Source: Gnetum montanum
Lineage: Eukaryota > Streptophyta > Gnetopsida > Gnetales > Gnetaceae
DNA length: 24,173 bases
Direction: 5' to 3'
Assembly: GCA_015680685.1 (NCBI GenBank)
Contig: MNCI01011844.1
Coordinates: 135,023-159,195 of the forward strand
Positions 9,091 to 20,400 of the stretch are shown in pieces. The notes under the pieces are model-generated. The model was given only the letters and a program-made list of their open reading frames with translations. It did no database searches and was not told the DNA's origin. Numbering within the stretch: the first letter of the stretch is position 1; each line of letters starts with the position of its first letter. A program made the position numbers and the translations under genes.

Positions 9091-10560
9091 TTCTTCTATA
9101 CTATCCTACTTTATTTAAAACCTCTTTGCACATACCTTGCATCTTGTATCTTTTGTTGATGGCTTCTCCTTTAGCATTTTAGGAGTATCCATCAAGAAGA
9201 GGCAACATTCTACCCAGTTTAGCTTTTTCTACATACGTTAAAGTTTCATATACATTCTACAGCTTTTATAGCTTAAGCCTTCTTCAGTAATTTTAGATTT
9301 GATGTCTTACATTATTCGTAACATTATTTCCAGTTCATCTTGAACATCTATCATAAATGACATCTTATATCATTTGTAGCATCATATTGGGGGTTTTTCT
9401 CTTAGCCTTAAATTTTGAAATTTGATGTCATCACTTGTGTTAATTTGGGCTTTAACCATTGCAACATTTTTTGGTTCGATGTTTGATATTGTTCTTATCT
9501 TTTTTCAACATTCAACATTAATTTTATCTTTTAACGTCTAGCATCAATCCTAATTTCAATATCCAATGTCACTTCTCATAACAACTACTTTTTGAACACC
9601 TATTTTAACTACGCATGTCATTTTTCCTATCCAAATCCGTCTAGAAGATTCTATGGATTTCAATGCATCATTCTTTTGATTTGCAATGCATAAATGGCCT
9701 ATAAATAGAAGCATACTTCTAAATAAAAATAAGCTTACTTGACCATCAATTAGAAATACTAACTAGAGCTCTTAATAAACAGAAATGTTTTTTCTAAAAG
9801 GAGCAATTTCCCTTAGAATTACTTCTATGAGCATCAAAATTTCTATGTGCTTTCAGCCCATTAAAATTTCTAATTCTTTTTGCTTATTGTTCTGGCATGT
9901 TCTATCGTTGTCATGTTTTCCTCCTAGCACATGATGAATTCCATTAGATCTAAATCTTCATATTGATTTGATTTAATCCTTTCCTTTTGTTTTGTCAATT
10001 CCCTCTATAGTAGCTCTTTTCATTTTGGTTGGGATCCTCATCAGCCACTCCTAATCCCCAAACTACATCTTAAAAACATGGCAGTGCACCTTGGTAGGTT
10101 CCTTCTTGGTCATTCTATTTCTGTGTTTCTTAAGTTTTAGTTTTTCTTTAGCTTGTCCTAGTTTGTAATATATTTATTTTATTGGTCTTCCCATCCTAGA
10201 ATAAAATCTATTTTCTAGTTTTCTAAATCATATTCATTTTGTTATACATTATCTTTTTTTGATAATGTAAGATTTGTTTTCTCATAGATCTCATTCTACA
10301 TAACATTATTACATTATATTATGTATATGCTATTTCTTATACATTGCAGTTGCTTTGCTAATATTAGCTATTCTGAATACTTTTTTCCACTTACTTTTAG
10401 CTCATGTTTGGTGGAAACACCATCTTAGGTTATTGGAATCTCTAATGATTTGTAAGTTCCCTTTTAATTTGGCAATCCAATCATTAAACTATTTAATGGT
10501 TGTAGGATGCCTGACTCATTTTGTATAGAATTATTCTAAATTTTGATAATGATGCTTCTT
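9091..10560 (+). mobile_element. Possible 3' LTR and flank of the integrase-bearing element
   Basis: This non-coding stretch follows the tandem array. It contains a good plant TATA box at 9700-9708 and, further right, an AATAAA signal near 10200 followed by a T-rich tract, which is the order of a U3-R-U5 unit. A GGGGG run occurs at about 9390. I cannot define matching ends, a primer-binding site or target-site duplications, so the LTR call is inference from order alone. A minor 9-bp hairpin, TACATTATC with its complement around a T-run, lies near 10245-10270. Confidence 0.3.
9700..9708 (+). promoter_or_regulatory. TATA box, TATAAATAG
   Basis: CCTATAAATAGAAGC is an excellent match to the plant TATA consensus TATAAATA. 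No gene starts downstream. Its position fits the promoter of an LTR lying after the 8.2-9.1 kb tandem array. In AT-rich DNA such a match can arise by chance. Confidence 0.35.
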
Positions 10561-10714
10561 ACTAGAAGAACTAATAGGAATCCATTTTAATGATAAAGGA
10601 GGTTTTTTATAATTACTTTTGGTCTTAAAATGAAAGGCCAAAATTCTTCTTGGTTATGTGTTCAGAGAATCTTGGTAAATTTTCATGTTCTAATTTCTAG
10701 GATGCACAAGAGTG

Positions 10715-11560
10715 TTAAACATGATTTCTAATTTTCCAACAATGCTTGATCATCTTTAAGTGTATTACAATCCTTAGTATCATGACCTAGAGCTTCATGG
10801 TAGTAGAAAAACTTGTTGGGATTATACCACTTAGAAATAGTTGGATCTTCCTCTACATGTTAGGAAGGATTAATAGCTAAACTTTGAAACATTTTGAATC
10901 ATGCCCTTATCTATTTTGAACCCTATTTATATGTAATATGTCTATCTTTCAGTATCTTGTTATATAATTTAAGTGTATGTCATTTGAAATTTTTGATATT
11001 TAGACATATTCCTTTGTGGCCTTCTTTGTTATCCTCCATTATTGAATGTATTTTTTCCACCATCATTGGGTTTTGGATTTGGATTCTTGTTCTTCTTATT
11101 GCCTCCATTGCTTAATGATGAACTTAACCCAATTTGGTTCACCCCATAGTTTAGCTAGAATTCTGGTTAAATTTTTCTTTTCCTACTATTTTGTTTTCCT
11201 TATTATGAAAATTGACCTAGTTTGGATCATTGCACCAACTAGTCACCTTCTTAATATATTTGATAGGTGTTATGACATCATGGAGGCTAAGTGGTTTAGG
11301 ATAGACTAACTTCATTATAATGTAATCATTTATAGGTCCTTAAAAAATGTTCAAAAACTAATCATTAGTTAATGGATGTATTAGCATCATTATTGTAAAT
11401 TTCTATCATTTTCCTTAGCTTATTTTCAAGTGGTGTAATGCTCTACTCTTATTTAGCACATGCAACAATGTAGTCATGCTATGTCATGAGTGCAATAAGA
11501 GCCTACGCTTTCTGTGTCTCCATCAGTTTACAAATTTGGGAGGTATGAGGAAAGTTAGAT
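10715..11560 (-). pseudogene. Retrotransposon gag fossil, copy A
   Basis: Read on the minus strand, 10813-10748 gives FFYYHEALGHDTKDCNTLKDD, matching the zinc-knuckle-like end of plant Ty3/Gypsy gag (YCxYHxxxGHDTxDCxxLKxxI), with the first Cys replaced by Tyr. Upstream on the same strand, about 11310-11255 reads MKLVYPKPLSLHDVITPIKY, a capsid-like segment also found in the 16-17.8 kb copy. Stops and frame changes interrupt it throughout. Gag forms the virus-like particle in the cytoplasm where reverse transcription occurs. The open frames on the plus strand here (10894-11115, 11046-11309) are shadows of this fossil. Pol from the same element is not visible to its left. Confidence 0.6.
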
Positions 11561-12122
11561 CTATGTCTTGACATGATGTTAATGAGAGTCTCCTGCACAT
11601 ACTTAGAAAATAAATAAGGATTAAGTGAAAAAGGAAAAACAAATAAAATGATGTAAAAATAAACAAAGTGAAAAGAAATTTCTTTTCAAGTGCTAGAAAG
11701 GGTGTATAGGCTATGAGGTGATACATTTGAGATACTCAAAACCCTATTTTCCCTTATTCTAGAATCAAAAATATTCCTATGAAAATGTTCTTCTTACTGT
11801 CCACAAACTAAGTATTGAAATACTTAGCATGTGACTGTAAATGATCTTTGAACCAATATAGCCCTCAATATATCAACAATTATGAAATAAAAGGATATAA
11901 AACCTCTAATCAAATATGGAGTTAGTATACCACACACAAATCAAGAATATTAGGGGAATGATGGAAAATTAAAAATCTAATATTAAAAACTGGCTAAGTG
12001 TAAATCACTAGAAAAATGACTAAGTATAAACTATTAAAAATAAACTATGGAATAGACTATGGAAGATAGACCAGTAAAACTAGGTATAAATGTCCCTTTC
12101 CAAATAATAAAATTCTTTATTA
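11561..12122 (-). mobile_element. Gag 5' portion and leader of copy A
   Basis: The stretch is AT-rich and related to 17820-18300 downstream of the window's middle. Shared landmarks include a TTTGGRAGG segment followed by AGAYATG-like text, and TCAAYARTTATGAAATAAAAG near 11875 and 18202. The similarity marks the start side of the gag fossil and its untranslated leader. The minus-strand open frame 11523-11726 has a hydrophobic low-complexity translation and is not a credible gene. Confidence 0.45.
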
Positions 12123-12690
12123 ATGAGTAACAAAGTATTCACCTCTTATGAAGGGCCAAAACTACAAGTGCTAACAAAAAAAAGTAAGTGTAATAAAATT
12201 TATAATAGAAATCCAATTTGTAAGAAAAATGTGGATTTGGATAGTGGAATTGAACCTCTAGAGGATTGGGATATCGATGGAAAATTTGTGGGCATAATTC
12301 AAAATCAATTTTAGGCTAAAACAAGGATGTTTTAGCTAAGGGTCCCATCACCAATGCTAGAGCTAAAACATTTCTAACTTTAGAATGTGCTGTAGAAGCT
12401 TGAAAATTTTACCTCTAGAAGTAACTTTGAAGATGCAAAAGGTGGTTGTGAAATACATGGGTGCTATGATGGTGGTAAGTATTCATGCTCTTAAACTCTT
12501 ACAATCTAACAAGTGCTTTCAAATCCAACAAAATTGGCAAAATATTTATGTTTTGATCTTATATCTATGGATTCAAAGTTTTCAATTTTAACTTAGGGTT
12601 ACCAAAAATTAAACTTGAAGTGTAGTTCATTCAAAGTTGATATTAAGTTCAAAAATAGAAAATTTGACCTTTGACTATCGCAAATGCAAT
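12123..12690. other. AT-rich spacer, no gene seen
   Basis: The short open frames at 12123-12314 and 12385-12591 have no recognisable domain and no coding context. I see no RNA gene. It leads into the repeat array that follows. Confidence 0.5.
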
Positions 12691-13690
12691 GACCTATTGA
12701 GGTGATGGTAACATCACTATCAGCATTACCAACACTTAAAATCCTATTTGACCACCTAACTAATGTCAAATGATGCCAACATTATGGTGAGGAAGTTAAG
12801 AGACCATAAGAAGATGCTAATTGTAGAGGTTAATGATCAACAATGTAATTTTACAAGCATCAAAAGCGTTGATGCTAATGTTGATACTTAGTAAAATTTT
12901 AAAACAAATTTCAAAGTTGGAATTTTGAACTCTTGGGATCCTATTTCACTTCTAAACTAATGTTGAATGTAATCAAGATGCTCAAGATGTCTCAAGCTAA
13001 GATTGCATGTTGATGGAAAAGGTAAATGATGTTACCTAGTGAGGCCTGAGAGTAGTGACACTAACATTAACATCATTAACATTAATGTCACTAGTACTTA
13101 GTGAACTTTTTAAGCACTTTTCCAAGTTATAGTTTTTTGAGCTCATGGAATCCAATTTGAGAGGCTTGGAGATTCTATCAAATGGTAATTTGAGTGATGA
13201 TGCAAGATTTAATAGTATTAATGTTGACATTAGTATCAATGTTAGCATTAACACCATAGTTAGAAAAATTTTCAAAACTTTTCTTGGCCAAAATTTTTAA
13301 CTCATGAGATGTTAAAACCAAGCTTGAAATTAGTTAAAACAATGATTTTTTAAGCATCAAGAGGTACATAAACCTATGAAATGATGTGAACTAGATGCAT
13401 GAGATGACTCAAAGGTGCCAAAATAAGTCATTAACTCATCAATGCTCTAAACATAAAAAAATGTTTATGTTTTAAGTCCCAAAAGAACCTATCAAAAGTG
13501 CCAATTTTGAAAGCATGAATTGCTAAAAAAAACTACCAATGATTTGTTTAAGATCTAGGAACCTATTGCACGTGTCAAAATGTAGTTTTGATGATGTTTG
13601 TTAATGTCAATGATGGTGTTGTTGGCATTAATGCTAACACTAAATGTTAGCCATACTTGGAAAAAATTTTAACATTTTTTCAAAAATTTT
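12691..13690. repeat. Diverged array of GATGTTAATGTTGAC-type units
   Basis: A motif of alternating TTAATGTTGAC, TTAGCATTAAC and CATCATTAAC words occurs at 12703-12739, 12866-12891, 13058-13101, 13211-13260 and 13591-13650. After the middle copies a second shared segment follows: a GTAAAATTTT-like word, then TTTCAAAGTT-like, then TTTGAACTC-like and GGAATCC-like words (starts at about 12891, 13101, 13259 and 13657). The steps are uneven (about 210, 158 and 398 bp), so the array is old and partly rearranged. The minus-strand open frame 13036-13275 only reflects the TTAATG-rich composition. It may be the 3' UTR repeat region of a minus-strand element, but that is inference. Confidence 0.6.
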
Positions 13691-14049
13691 CAAATTTCTC
13701 AAAACTAAAATCAAAATGTTGTATTATGATTCTAAATGATTCCTAGATGTCTCCAAAGGGTAAAAATATAACATATGAAGCTATTTTTGGGGGCATTTTT
13801 TCTTGTACTATCAAAGGAGTTTTTTCAAATTCACCAAGAATAAAGTTTATAAGCTAGAGTATGAAATCAAATTATTCTTGGAGACCTCTAAGAGTTGATA
13901 ATATGCCTCGTGATGATGTGTTTGGATAGTTTGATGCTCAAGCCCATATGGAACAATGTCAAAACTACACTTAGCCTTGATATTTGATCAACCAAAAAAG
14001 TGAATACAATAGTAGGTCCCAAAGTCCAAAAATCCTAAGGTTCAAGCTA
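13691..14049. other. Non-coding spacer
   Basis: AT-rich with runs such as AAAAATTTTCAAATTT. I see no gene, RNA or terminal repeat here. Confidence 0.5.
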
Positions 14050-14400
14050 AAGTGAATGCTCTAGTAGGGTATGGTATGAAGATGGTCCCCCTAGTATGTA
14101 GCAAACTAACATGAATGTCAATTTGATGACAAACTTGATGATCATAAAGAAGGATAAGAATAATCTCATGGTGTAGTTGGCTTAGTTACAAGAGGAGGTA
14201 GATAATTTGAAAGCTAATTTTTATGAGAGCAAGGTGGTCCATCACAATCCCACATATTTCTTCTATTGGTAGTTGTGAAACTTACATGATTCCATAGTGG
14301 CCTCATACAGTTATAAGAAGTAGAATGTGTTAATCATGAAAAGGTTAAACATCAAGATGAAGGACAACTGTGCTACATGAGAGTATTGGGAATATTAATA
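14050..14400 (+). pseudogene. Possible fossil of a coiled-coil protein segment
   Basis: A plus-strand register reads NLMTNLMIIKKDKNNLMV, then LQEEVDNLKANFYESKVVHH, with two stops between and more after. The heptad-like spacing of Leu, Ile and Val with many charged residues resembles a coiled coil, such as the tail of a gag-like or transposase-associated protein. No defining motif is present, so the family is unknown. An AT-rich chance reading is a real alternative. Confidence 0.22.
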
Positions 14401-14653
14401 GAAGAGTAGTAAGTTATTTTATAAGTAAATTTTTTTATGTTTTGATACTAAATAGCTACTTGAAATGAAAGATCTAAATGTAATTAAGAAGAAAGATAAG
14501 AAATAGAATAAAACATAAAGAAAACATAAATTACGAGAGTGCTAAAAAGAAGAAGATAATATAAAATAAGTAAAATTAAATAAGATAGAACGATTAAAAT
14601 TAATATAAATGAAAAATCATTTGGAATTTATTAAGAAAAAGATAAGTAAGGAA
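14401..14653. other. A-rich low-complexity stretch
   Basis: This stretch is dominated by AAGAAAGATAAGAAATAGAAT-like text on the plus strand. No gene or defined repeat unit is visible. Confidence 0.55.
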
Positions 14654-15046
14654 TCAAGAAAGGTTGTCATGATTTTTAATATTACTGCATCCTAGCATGG
14701 CATTTTTAGCTTGCGATCTAGTGGGACTGTTAATTATTTTTATGGATCCAACAATATCTAGCATCTCAAAGCCTAGATCCATAAATTCAAATGTACTAGA
14801 TGACCATGAGATGCTAGTATCAAGATTGTGTCTTTTCTCTACTAGAAACATTTAGCATGCTGATATGAGTTGAAATTCTAGTGTGGTTTCCTCTAAGATG
14901 TCTAGATGGATCATGGTAGGAATTTTGAGATCTACACATATAATTACCTCACTGTCGTTGCTTGGAAAGTATATCTCTTAGTGTACATGTGAGAAAACTA
15001 CTCAATGATAAGCTAGCCAAGGCTTACATAAGATATCATTAATACC
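14654..15046 (-). pseudogene. Retrotransposon protease C-terminal fossil
   Basis: One minus-strand register runs from 15046 to 14654. It opens GINDILCKPWLAYH, a stop, VVFSHVH, a stop, EIYFPSNDSEVIICVD. This matches the end of plant Tat-type aspartic protease, usually written LLGRPWLHxHxAVPSxxHQKxxFP, followed by the linker to reverse transcriptase. A third stop precedes an open run of 65 codons from 14851 (MFLVEKRHNLD...). The catalytic DTG part upstream is not recognisable. Retroviral-type protease cuts the gag-pol polyprotein. It lies on the same strand as, and downstream of, the gag fossil at 16.1-17.8 kb, so the two may belong to one element. Confidence 0.45.
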
Positions 15047-16099
15047 TAAGAAAATAGCCTTGGATGCAATGCAACTTCCTAATGAAAAGGATAATTCAAT
15101 GCAATCTATAATTTCTACTTTATCTCTACTAAATGAGATTGATGTAAAGTTATATTTAGAGTTCATGACCTATTTTTTGAGGCTAAGATGTTTTATTATA
15201 GTTAATAATAGGATGTTGAATCCATCTTTATCATCCATGTGCACCAAAATAATACACCATTATCCCCAATCTGTGTCATTATGTAGATGAGAAGCTATAA
15301 CATTATACCCATTACATAGTAAGATTTGATATTCTCCCCTTTAAATACCAAGTAGTCCACCTCATACCATTGAGCATTTAGCAACAATGGAATGGCTTGG
15401 ACATGAGGTTGGGTCTCTACTTACATAGTGATAGATATAAGAAGCTCATCTAATGCTAAGTGATGCTCCTTTGAACTTAAAATAAGTCAAAAAGGGAAAT
15501 ATGAGTCGTTTTAGACTTCATTGCAATAGTGATATGAGGTAAAACTTTACCTCTAGAAGTTGAATCTTGGAAGGTAGGCATTAGAGGAACAACCACTTTT
15601 ATAGAAGTAGTTGATATAGCTTTTAAATCATGAGCAAATATGTTTATTTAGATTGGAATTAGAATTTCTTCTTCATTTAAGTGTGTTGTCTATTCACTTG
15701 TTCCTTTTCCTTTCTAGTGTCATTGGATGTTGCTTCCTTTTGTGACATTGTGAGGATTCTAATGATCTATGTAGAAGTAGAAAGTAGGTGGGGTTCATAT
15801 GCCTTGGATGAAAAAGAAGGTGAAGATGGCATTAATACAACATATGGTAGGATAGGTGGATAATCAACTAGCCTAGACGTAGTAGGTAAAGGCAACTAGA
15901 TTCTTGGAGAGGATGAATGATAATTGAATGAGTTTTGATTGAGAATAAACTACATTATAAAGAGGTGTTATATTGATGACAAGTGAAGCTTTGCGTACAT
16001 TCTAGATTATAGAAATGATGAGGCTATTTGAAAAAAGGTTGATAACAAATTATTTTAGGCCTACATTGGTTCTAATGGGTTGTTGGCGAGGACTAATTT
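15047..16099 (-). other. Decayed gag-protease interval
   Basis: By position between gag copy B and the protease tail, this should be the gag-pol linker and the protease active-site half. I cannot recognise the DTG or DSG motif or any continuous frame. The plus-strand open frames 15060-15290 and 15681-15863 have no recognisable content. Confidence 0.35.
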
Positions 16100-17830
16100 T
16101 TAAAGAATCCTTTTTGAATAACAAAGGAATTTTTGGGGTGATCACCTATATGCTCCAGGTGAAACACAAATATCCTTCTTAAATATGTGTTCATGGGATC
16201 TTAGAATATCTCCATGGTCTAATTGCTAGTTTACACTAGGGTGCTAAAGACTATCTCCACTTTCTTCTATAAAGCTTGAATATCATCTTTGAGAGAATTA
16301 CAGTTGTCTACATCATATCCTGCAACCTCGTGGTAAATAAAAAAATTTGTTAGAATTATACCATTTTAGGAAAGATGGATTTTATTTCAATTTATGAAGA
16401 ATCTATTACCAAAGTATACAAGGATCTAAATCTAGTGCATGTTTTCTCCAAGATCTATTTTTCAATTATGTTCCTCTCCTTCAGCAACATCTTATATAGT
16501 TGTGTATATATCATCAAAAACTTGCAATATTTTGACCTATATTTGGGCTACCTTCTTTGCTTTGCCCACATTTGATAAAGCTTGTCCAATGTTATTAAGC
16601 TTTTAATTCGTATTTTTGTTTCTTCAAGTTGTTGATGAGGATCCTTGTGAAGCTTAATTTATAGATGCCACCACTGCCTTGAATTATGATAAGCTTTTTC
16701 TTTCAATAGTTTCTTTATTGGCCTTTTTGTGAAAGCTCATCCATTTTAGATTACTATACTAAATAACAACCTCCTCAATGTTCTTAGCCAAAGTGGTAGC
16801 ATCATGAAGGCTAACCAACTTGGGATAGACTAGCTTATCATTAATTTAACTACTCTAGCAAAAATATCCAAGAGTTGATCATTGGATAATGAATAAGTAA
16901 GTTCCATCATGGTCAAAGTCCATCTAGATATGAGTTTGCAGATGAACTTATTAGAAGCTTGCTTTATCGCCAATAGCTTCTAGAGTATATATATTTACCA
17001 GTGTTGCACTTAAACCACCTTATAAATATTGTAAAAAGCTATTCGAATGAGGTCATGGATCCATGTAGAAGAGAGCGATACCATTGAAGAGCTTAGTTAG
17101 TTAAGAAGTTTGAAGATCTCCTCAAAATAGTGTATGGATAATTTGCCAATAGCATGCACTTACTGTTGAAGATAATAGTACGATTTGTTAGGATTTTAAA
17201 CTTGCAAAGCTAGATGCACATTTGGTGTATGAGGAAATAGGCTATATGTTGGTAGCAAGGTAATTGTAAGGCGAGCAATGGTAGCCAATGCAACTAGGGT
17301 AGGAGCTATAGGGAAAGTAGGTTTACTAGCAACTTGCCTTATGGGATTGGTAGGATTGATGATGTGGATGCACTAAGGAGTTAGACTTGATTGTTATGTT
17401 CAATGCTGGTAGCATCTCCATTTTCTTTGTTTATCATCATGGATTCTAATACCACCTTCTCCTTTGCTTTGTTGATCATGAAACTACTAGCCCCTCATAA
17501 AGTTGATGTTGGGATTACTAATGGGATAATCCATCACTATCTCTTTTTATTGCATTTGGATGATAGTAAGCACATGAATTTAATCCTTCATGAGTGGGTA
17601 TACTATAAGAGTTGTTTTCTTATAATTGTCTAGCTTCACTAGATGATTGATGTTCAAGAGAAATAGTTTCAATTTATGAATGTTCTCATTCTTCATCATC
17701 ATTTGTAGCTCCACCTAAAATAACCCAATGTTCAATTTTGATTTGGCACATGTGATCTTGTATTCATGGATAGTCATGAGTGTCATGAATTCTTGAGCTT
17801 TCTTCATGTCCATCAAACTATAAACCTAGG
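16100..17830 (-). pseudogene. Retrotransposon gag fossil, copy B
   Basis: Read on the minus strand, 17830 down to about 17640 gives a start-like MSSQRFDSFQSS, a stop, then MDMKKAQEFMTLMTIHEYK and a charged helical stretch. Around 17160-16835 comes a capsid-like core with YYYLQQ, SIHYFEEIFKLLN, NKFICKL and LSNDQLLDIFARVVK, followed at 16835-16777 by KLVYPKLVSLHDATTLAKNIEEV. At 16352-16281 FFIYHEVAGYDVDNCNSLKDD matches the zinc-knuckle-like gag tail, here with further loss (Tyr for His, first Cys absent). Numerous stops and several frame changes make it dead. It is a diverged sister of copy A at 10.7-11.6 kb, in the same orientation. Confidence 0.6.
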
Positions 17831-18024
17831 AGCTTTGGAAGGAGTCAAATCTTTGGCTAGACATGGTGCTAAAAAAAGTACTTCTACACACACTTGGAAA
17901 AGAAGACCAAATGCAAAGACAAATAGAAGAGTGTATAGTCACAACAAAGCTATCAAAATCTATATAAGTAGATGATCAAAAAGGGACCTCCAAGCTTCTA
18001 CGCAAAGTATTTCCTTAATACTAG

Positions 18025-18089
18025 AAAATGTATTGGCCCTTCTTCTAGCTCCAAAAATGTATTGGCCCTTCTTCTAGCTCCAAAAATGT
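18025..18089. repeat. Perfect 29-bp tandem repeat, two copies plus partial
   Basis: AAAATGTATTGGCCCTTCTT and the nine bases after it repeat exactly at 18025-18053 and 18054-18082, followed by AAAATGT at 18083-18089. Perfect copies in otherwise decayed DNA suggest a recent replication slip. It lies in the leader side of gag copy B. The open frame 17972-18184 merely spans it. Confidence 0.95.
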
Positions 18090-18480
18090 TCTTACAAAAA
18101 TTCTTTCATAACTCTAGAAGAACACCTTCACGAATTACATATTTTAAGCATACAACACATGGTCATAAATGGTCTTTTAAATGATATATTCCTTAATAGA
18201 TCAATAGTTATGAAATAAAAGAGCATAATCCTTAAATAAAATATAGACTTAGCCTATCAACTACGATATAAAATCAACAAGGAAATCAATATACAATGAT
18301 AAACTTAACAATAAGTTTAATGAAATTTGAGCAATATGAATATGATTAGAAAAAAATAGGAAAGTAATATGAATCATAAATGAAAGATTGATATGTGGGA
18401 TACATATAGTATATATAGACTACATAGACTAGCAAACCTATGCAAATAATAATCAAATGGAAACAATGAGATATATTAAC
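18090..18480 (-). mobile_element. Leader sequence of gag copy B, shared with copy A
   Basis: The text around 18140-18260, including a TATATTCCTTAATAGATCAATAG-like run and TTATGAAATAAAAG, aligns by eye with 11850-11930. It lies upstream of gag on the minus strand, so it is probably the untranslated leader or the inner part of a 5' LTR. No primer-binding site could be recognised. Confidence 0.4.
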
Positions 18481-20400
18481 TATACTAGGTGATGGTATAT
18501 CATAGTTTCAACCATTTTTGAAAATGTAAAACTTTAATTTTTACCATTACTTTCCTATGGAAAATTCAGGCTCAATAGTCATTATGCTTTGACATTTTAA
18601 AAAGTAGGAAGCGACAAAGTGCCAAGGTAGACATGAATCCAAAAAAATATTTCCTTCAAATGAGAGCGCATCAAGTAGGCATTCCCAAAGGTGTTACTTC
18701 TTAAAAAAGTGCTTTAGAAAGGAGAGTATCCTATCGTTGAAATATATTTAAAAAATTTGAAGAAAGGTTATGAAGTATAGGCCAGGCCAAGCTAAATTTG
18801 ATTAACACATTGGGCCTATCATGTGGTGTTCACTAGGCAAGAACCCTATTTGTAGCTTGTTGATGTAGACAAGCAATACCCATGTTTTTGGTACATGGTA
18901 ATGCTAGTGATGGGCAACAACATTTGTGTTGCTTTTTTTGTTCTATGATTCAATCTCAACGCAAACATAGACTTCATTATTTATTGTTGTTACTTTCATT
19001 GTTCATTGTTGATACATAGTTCACATATGACATTTTTGATTCAATGAGTTTTTGATTAATTGTCATCATCATTGTTGCAAGGCTACTTGTTGCCTCCAAT
19101 GGGGAATAAAGTATGATACATAAGAAAAATCAAACATGGATGAATATGAAGGTTTGAAGGATTTTTTAAAAGATCTTCATGATTCCAAGTGAGCATGACA
19201 ACATTTTTTTAGAAGGATCGAAACAGAATGTAGCTGAAAATCTCTATGTATAAGTGTTAATATATCTAAGGATATAAGGATATTAGAATGAGAGGATTGG
19301 AAGGAATGGGAAAAGTAGATGAAGATCATAGGTACATTTAACAATTAATTTTTATAACTATGGAGGATTGAGGATAGTGCTTTATGGTAACATTTTCAGA
19401 CATTGTAGTGTCCACCATGATCAATTTTCTCTTTGCAATTATGTTTTTGTAGGCATTCACCCTACTATGAGTGCAGCTAATTAATGATAGGGTTTAGTTC
19501 TCAAAATGGTACATTAAAGGCTCTAGGCATGACAACTGCAAAGATGGATCTTCCAAATCCATTTCAAATTTTGTGAATTTGGATTTTAGGAGTTATCTAA
19601 AGTTTCTAAATTGGATGTTAGAAGCTTTGTAAATGCCCAATGCTAATCTCATACAACATGTAAGCCTTGACTCAGTGTCATATCTATAGATCTATTCTCT
19701 TAGGGATATTCTCATGCATTCTTTTTTATTTTTTCAATTTTTCTTTCATTCACAATTCCATAGTTAAATTTAATTAGTTTTATGTTACTCTTTGTCTTTG
19801 TAGTATAAATGTTTCAAAATTTTCATTTTTTTTTCTGTAAAGGCCAAATATTTGATAGCCCTTTCAGGTTGTATGAGTGCAAAGGGAAAAATTACAAAAT
19901 GTATTAGATTTATTTCTAATGATGAATAAAATTTGAAAATAGCAACACCTAAAAAACTTATTTAGGGAGACTATTACCTAGGGCACCTTTTGTATAGGTA
20001 CAAAAACCTAAGAATAGTCTCAATTGGAGAGAGGCTATGTGATGTTTCTAAAGATGAATCCAATGATATTTTTGGATTACATAATGGTAAGAATTAAACA
20101 TAATAATTGTTGAAACAAACCCCAAACCTTTAACTTGAGAAATTACAATAACAATTTGAAGTAAAGAAACTTTGAAATAACTAAAGTTCATATTAGACAA
20201 TGTTCCTTAGACAACAAAGATTAACATCCACACTAGCTTAAATGGTAAATGAAACTTAGAATCAGACTAAACATCAGGCTTGGGTAACTAAGCCAAGGTT
20301 GCCTCCATCAGCTCGTTTGCATGTGTTTCCTTGTCATTGCTAGTGAAGTAGAAGGAGGTGACCATGACAATGATGGTGGCATTGGCATTGTTCATAGCCA
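18481..20400. other. Unidentified AT-rich DNA
   Basis: I looked on both strands for pol, gag, transposase and RNA signatures and found none that hold. Nothing here supports a gene. The segment may be old repeat DNA too decayed to classify. Confidence 0.5.

Noticed and set aside
10894-11309. Plus-strand hydrophobic open frames
   Set aside because: They are antisense to the gag fossil, which carries the recognisable motifs.
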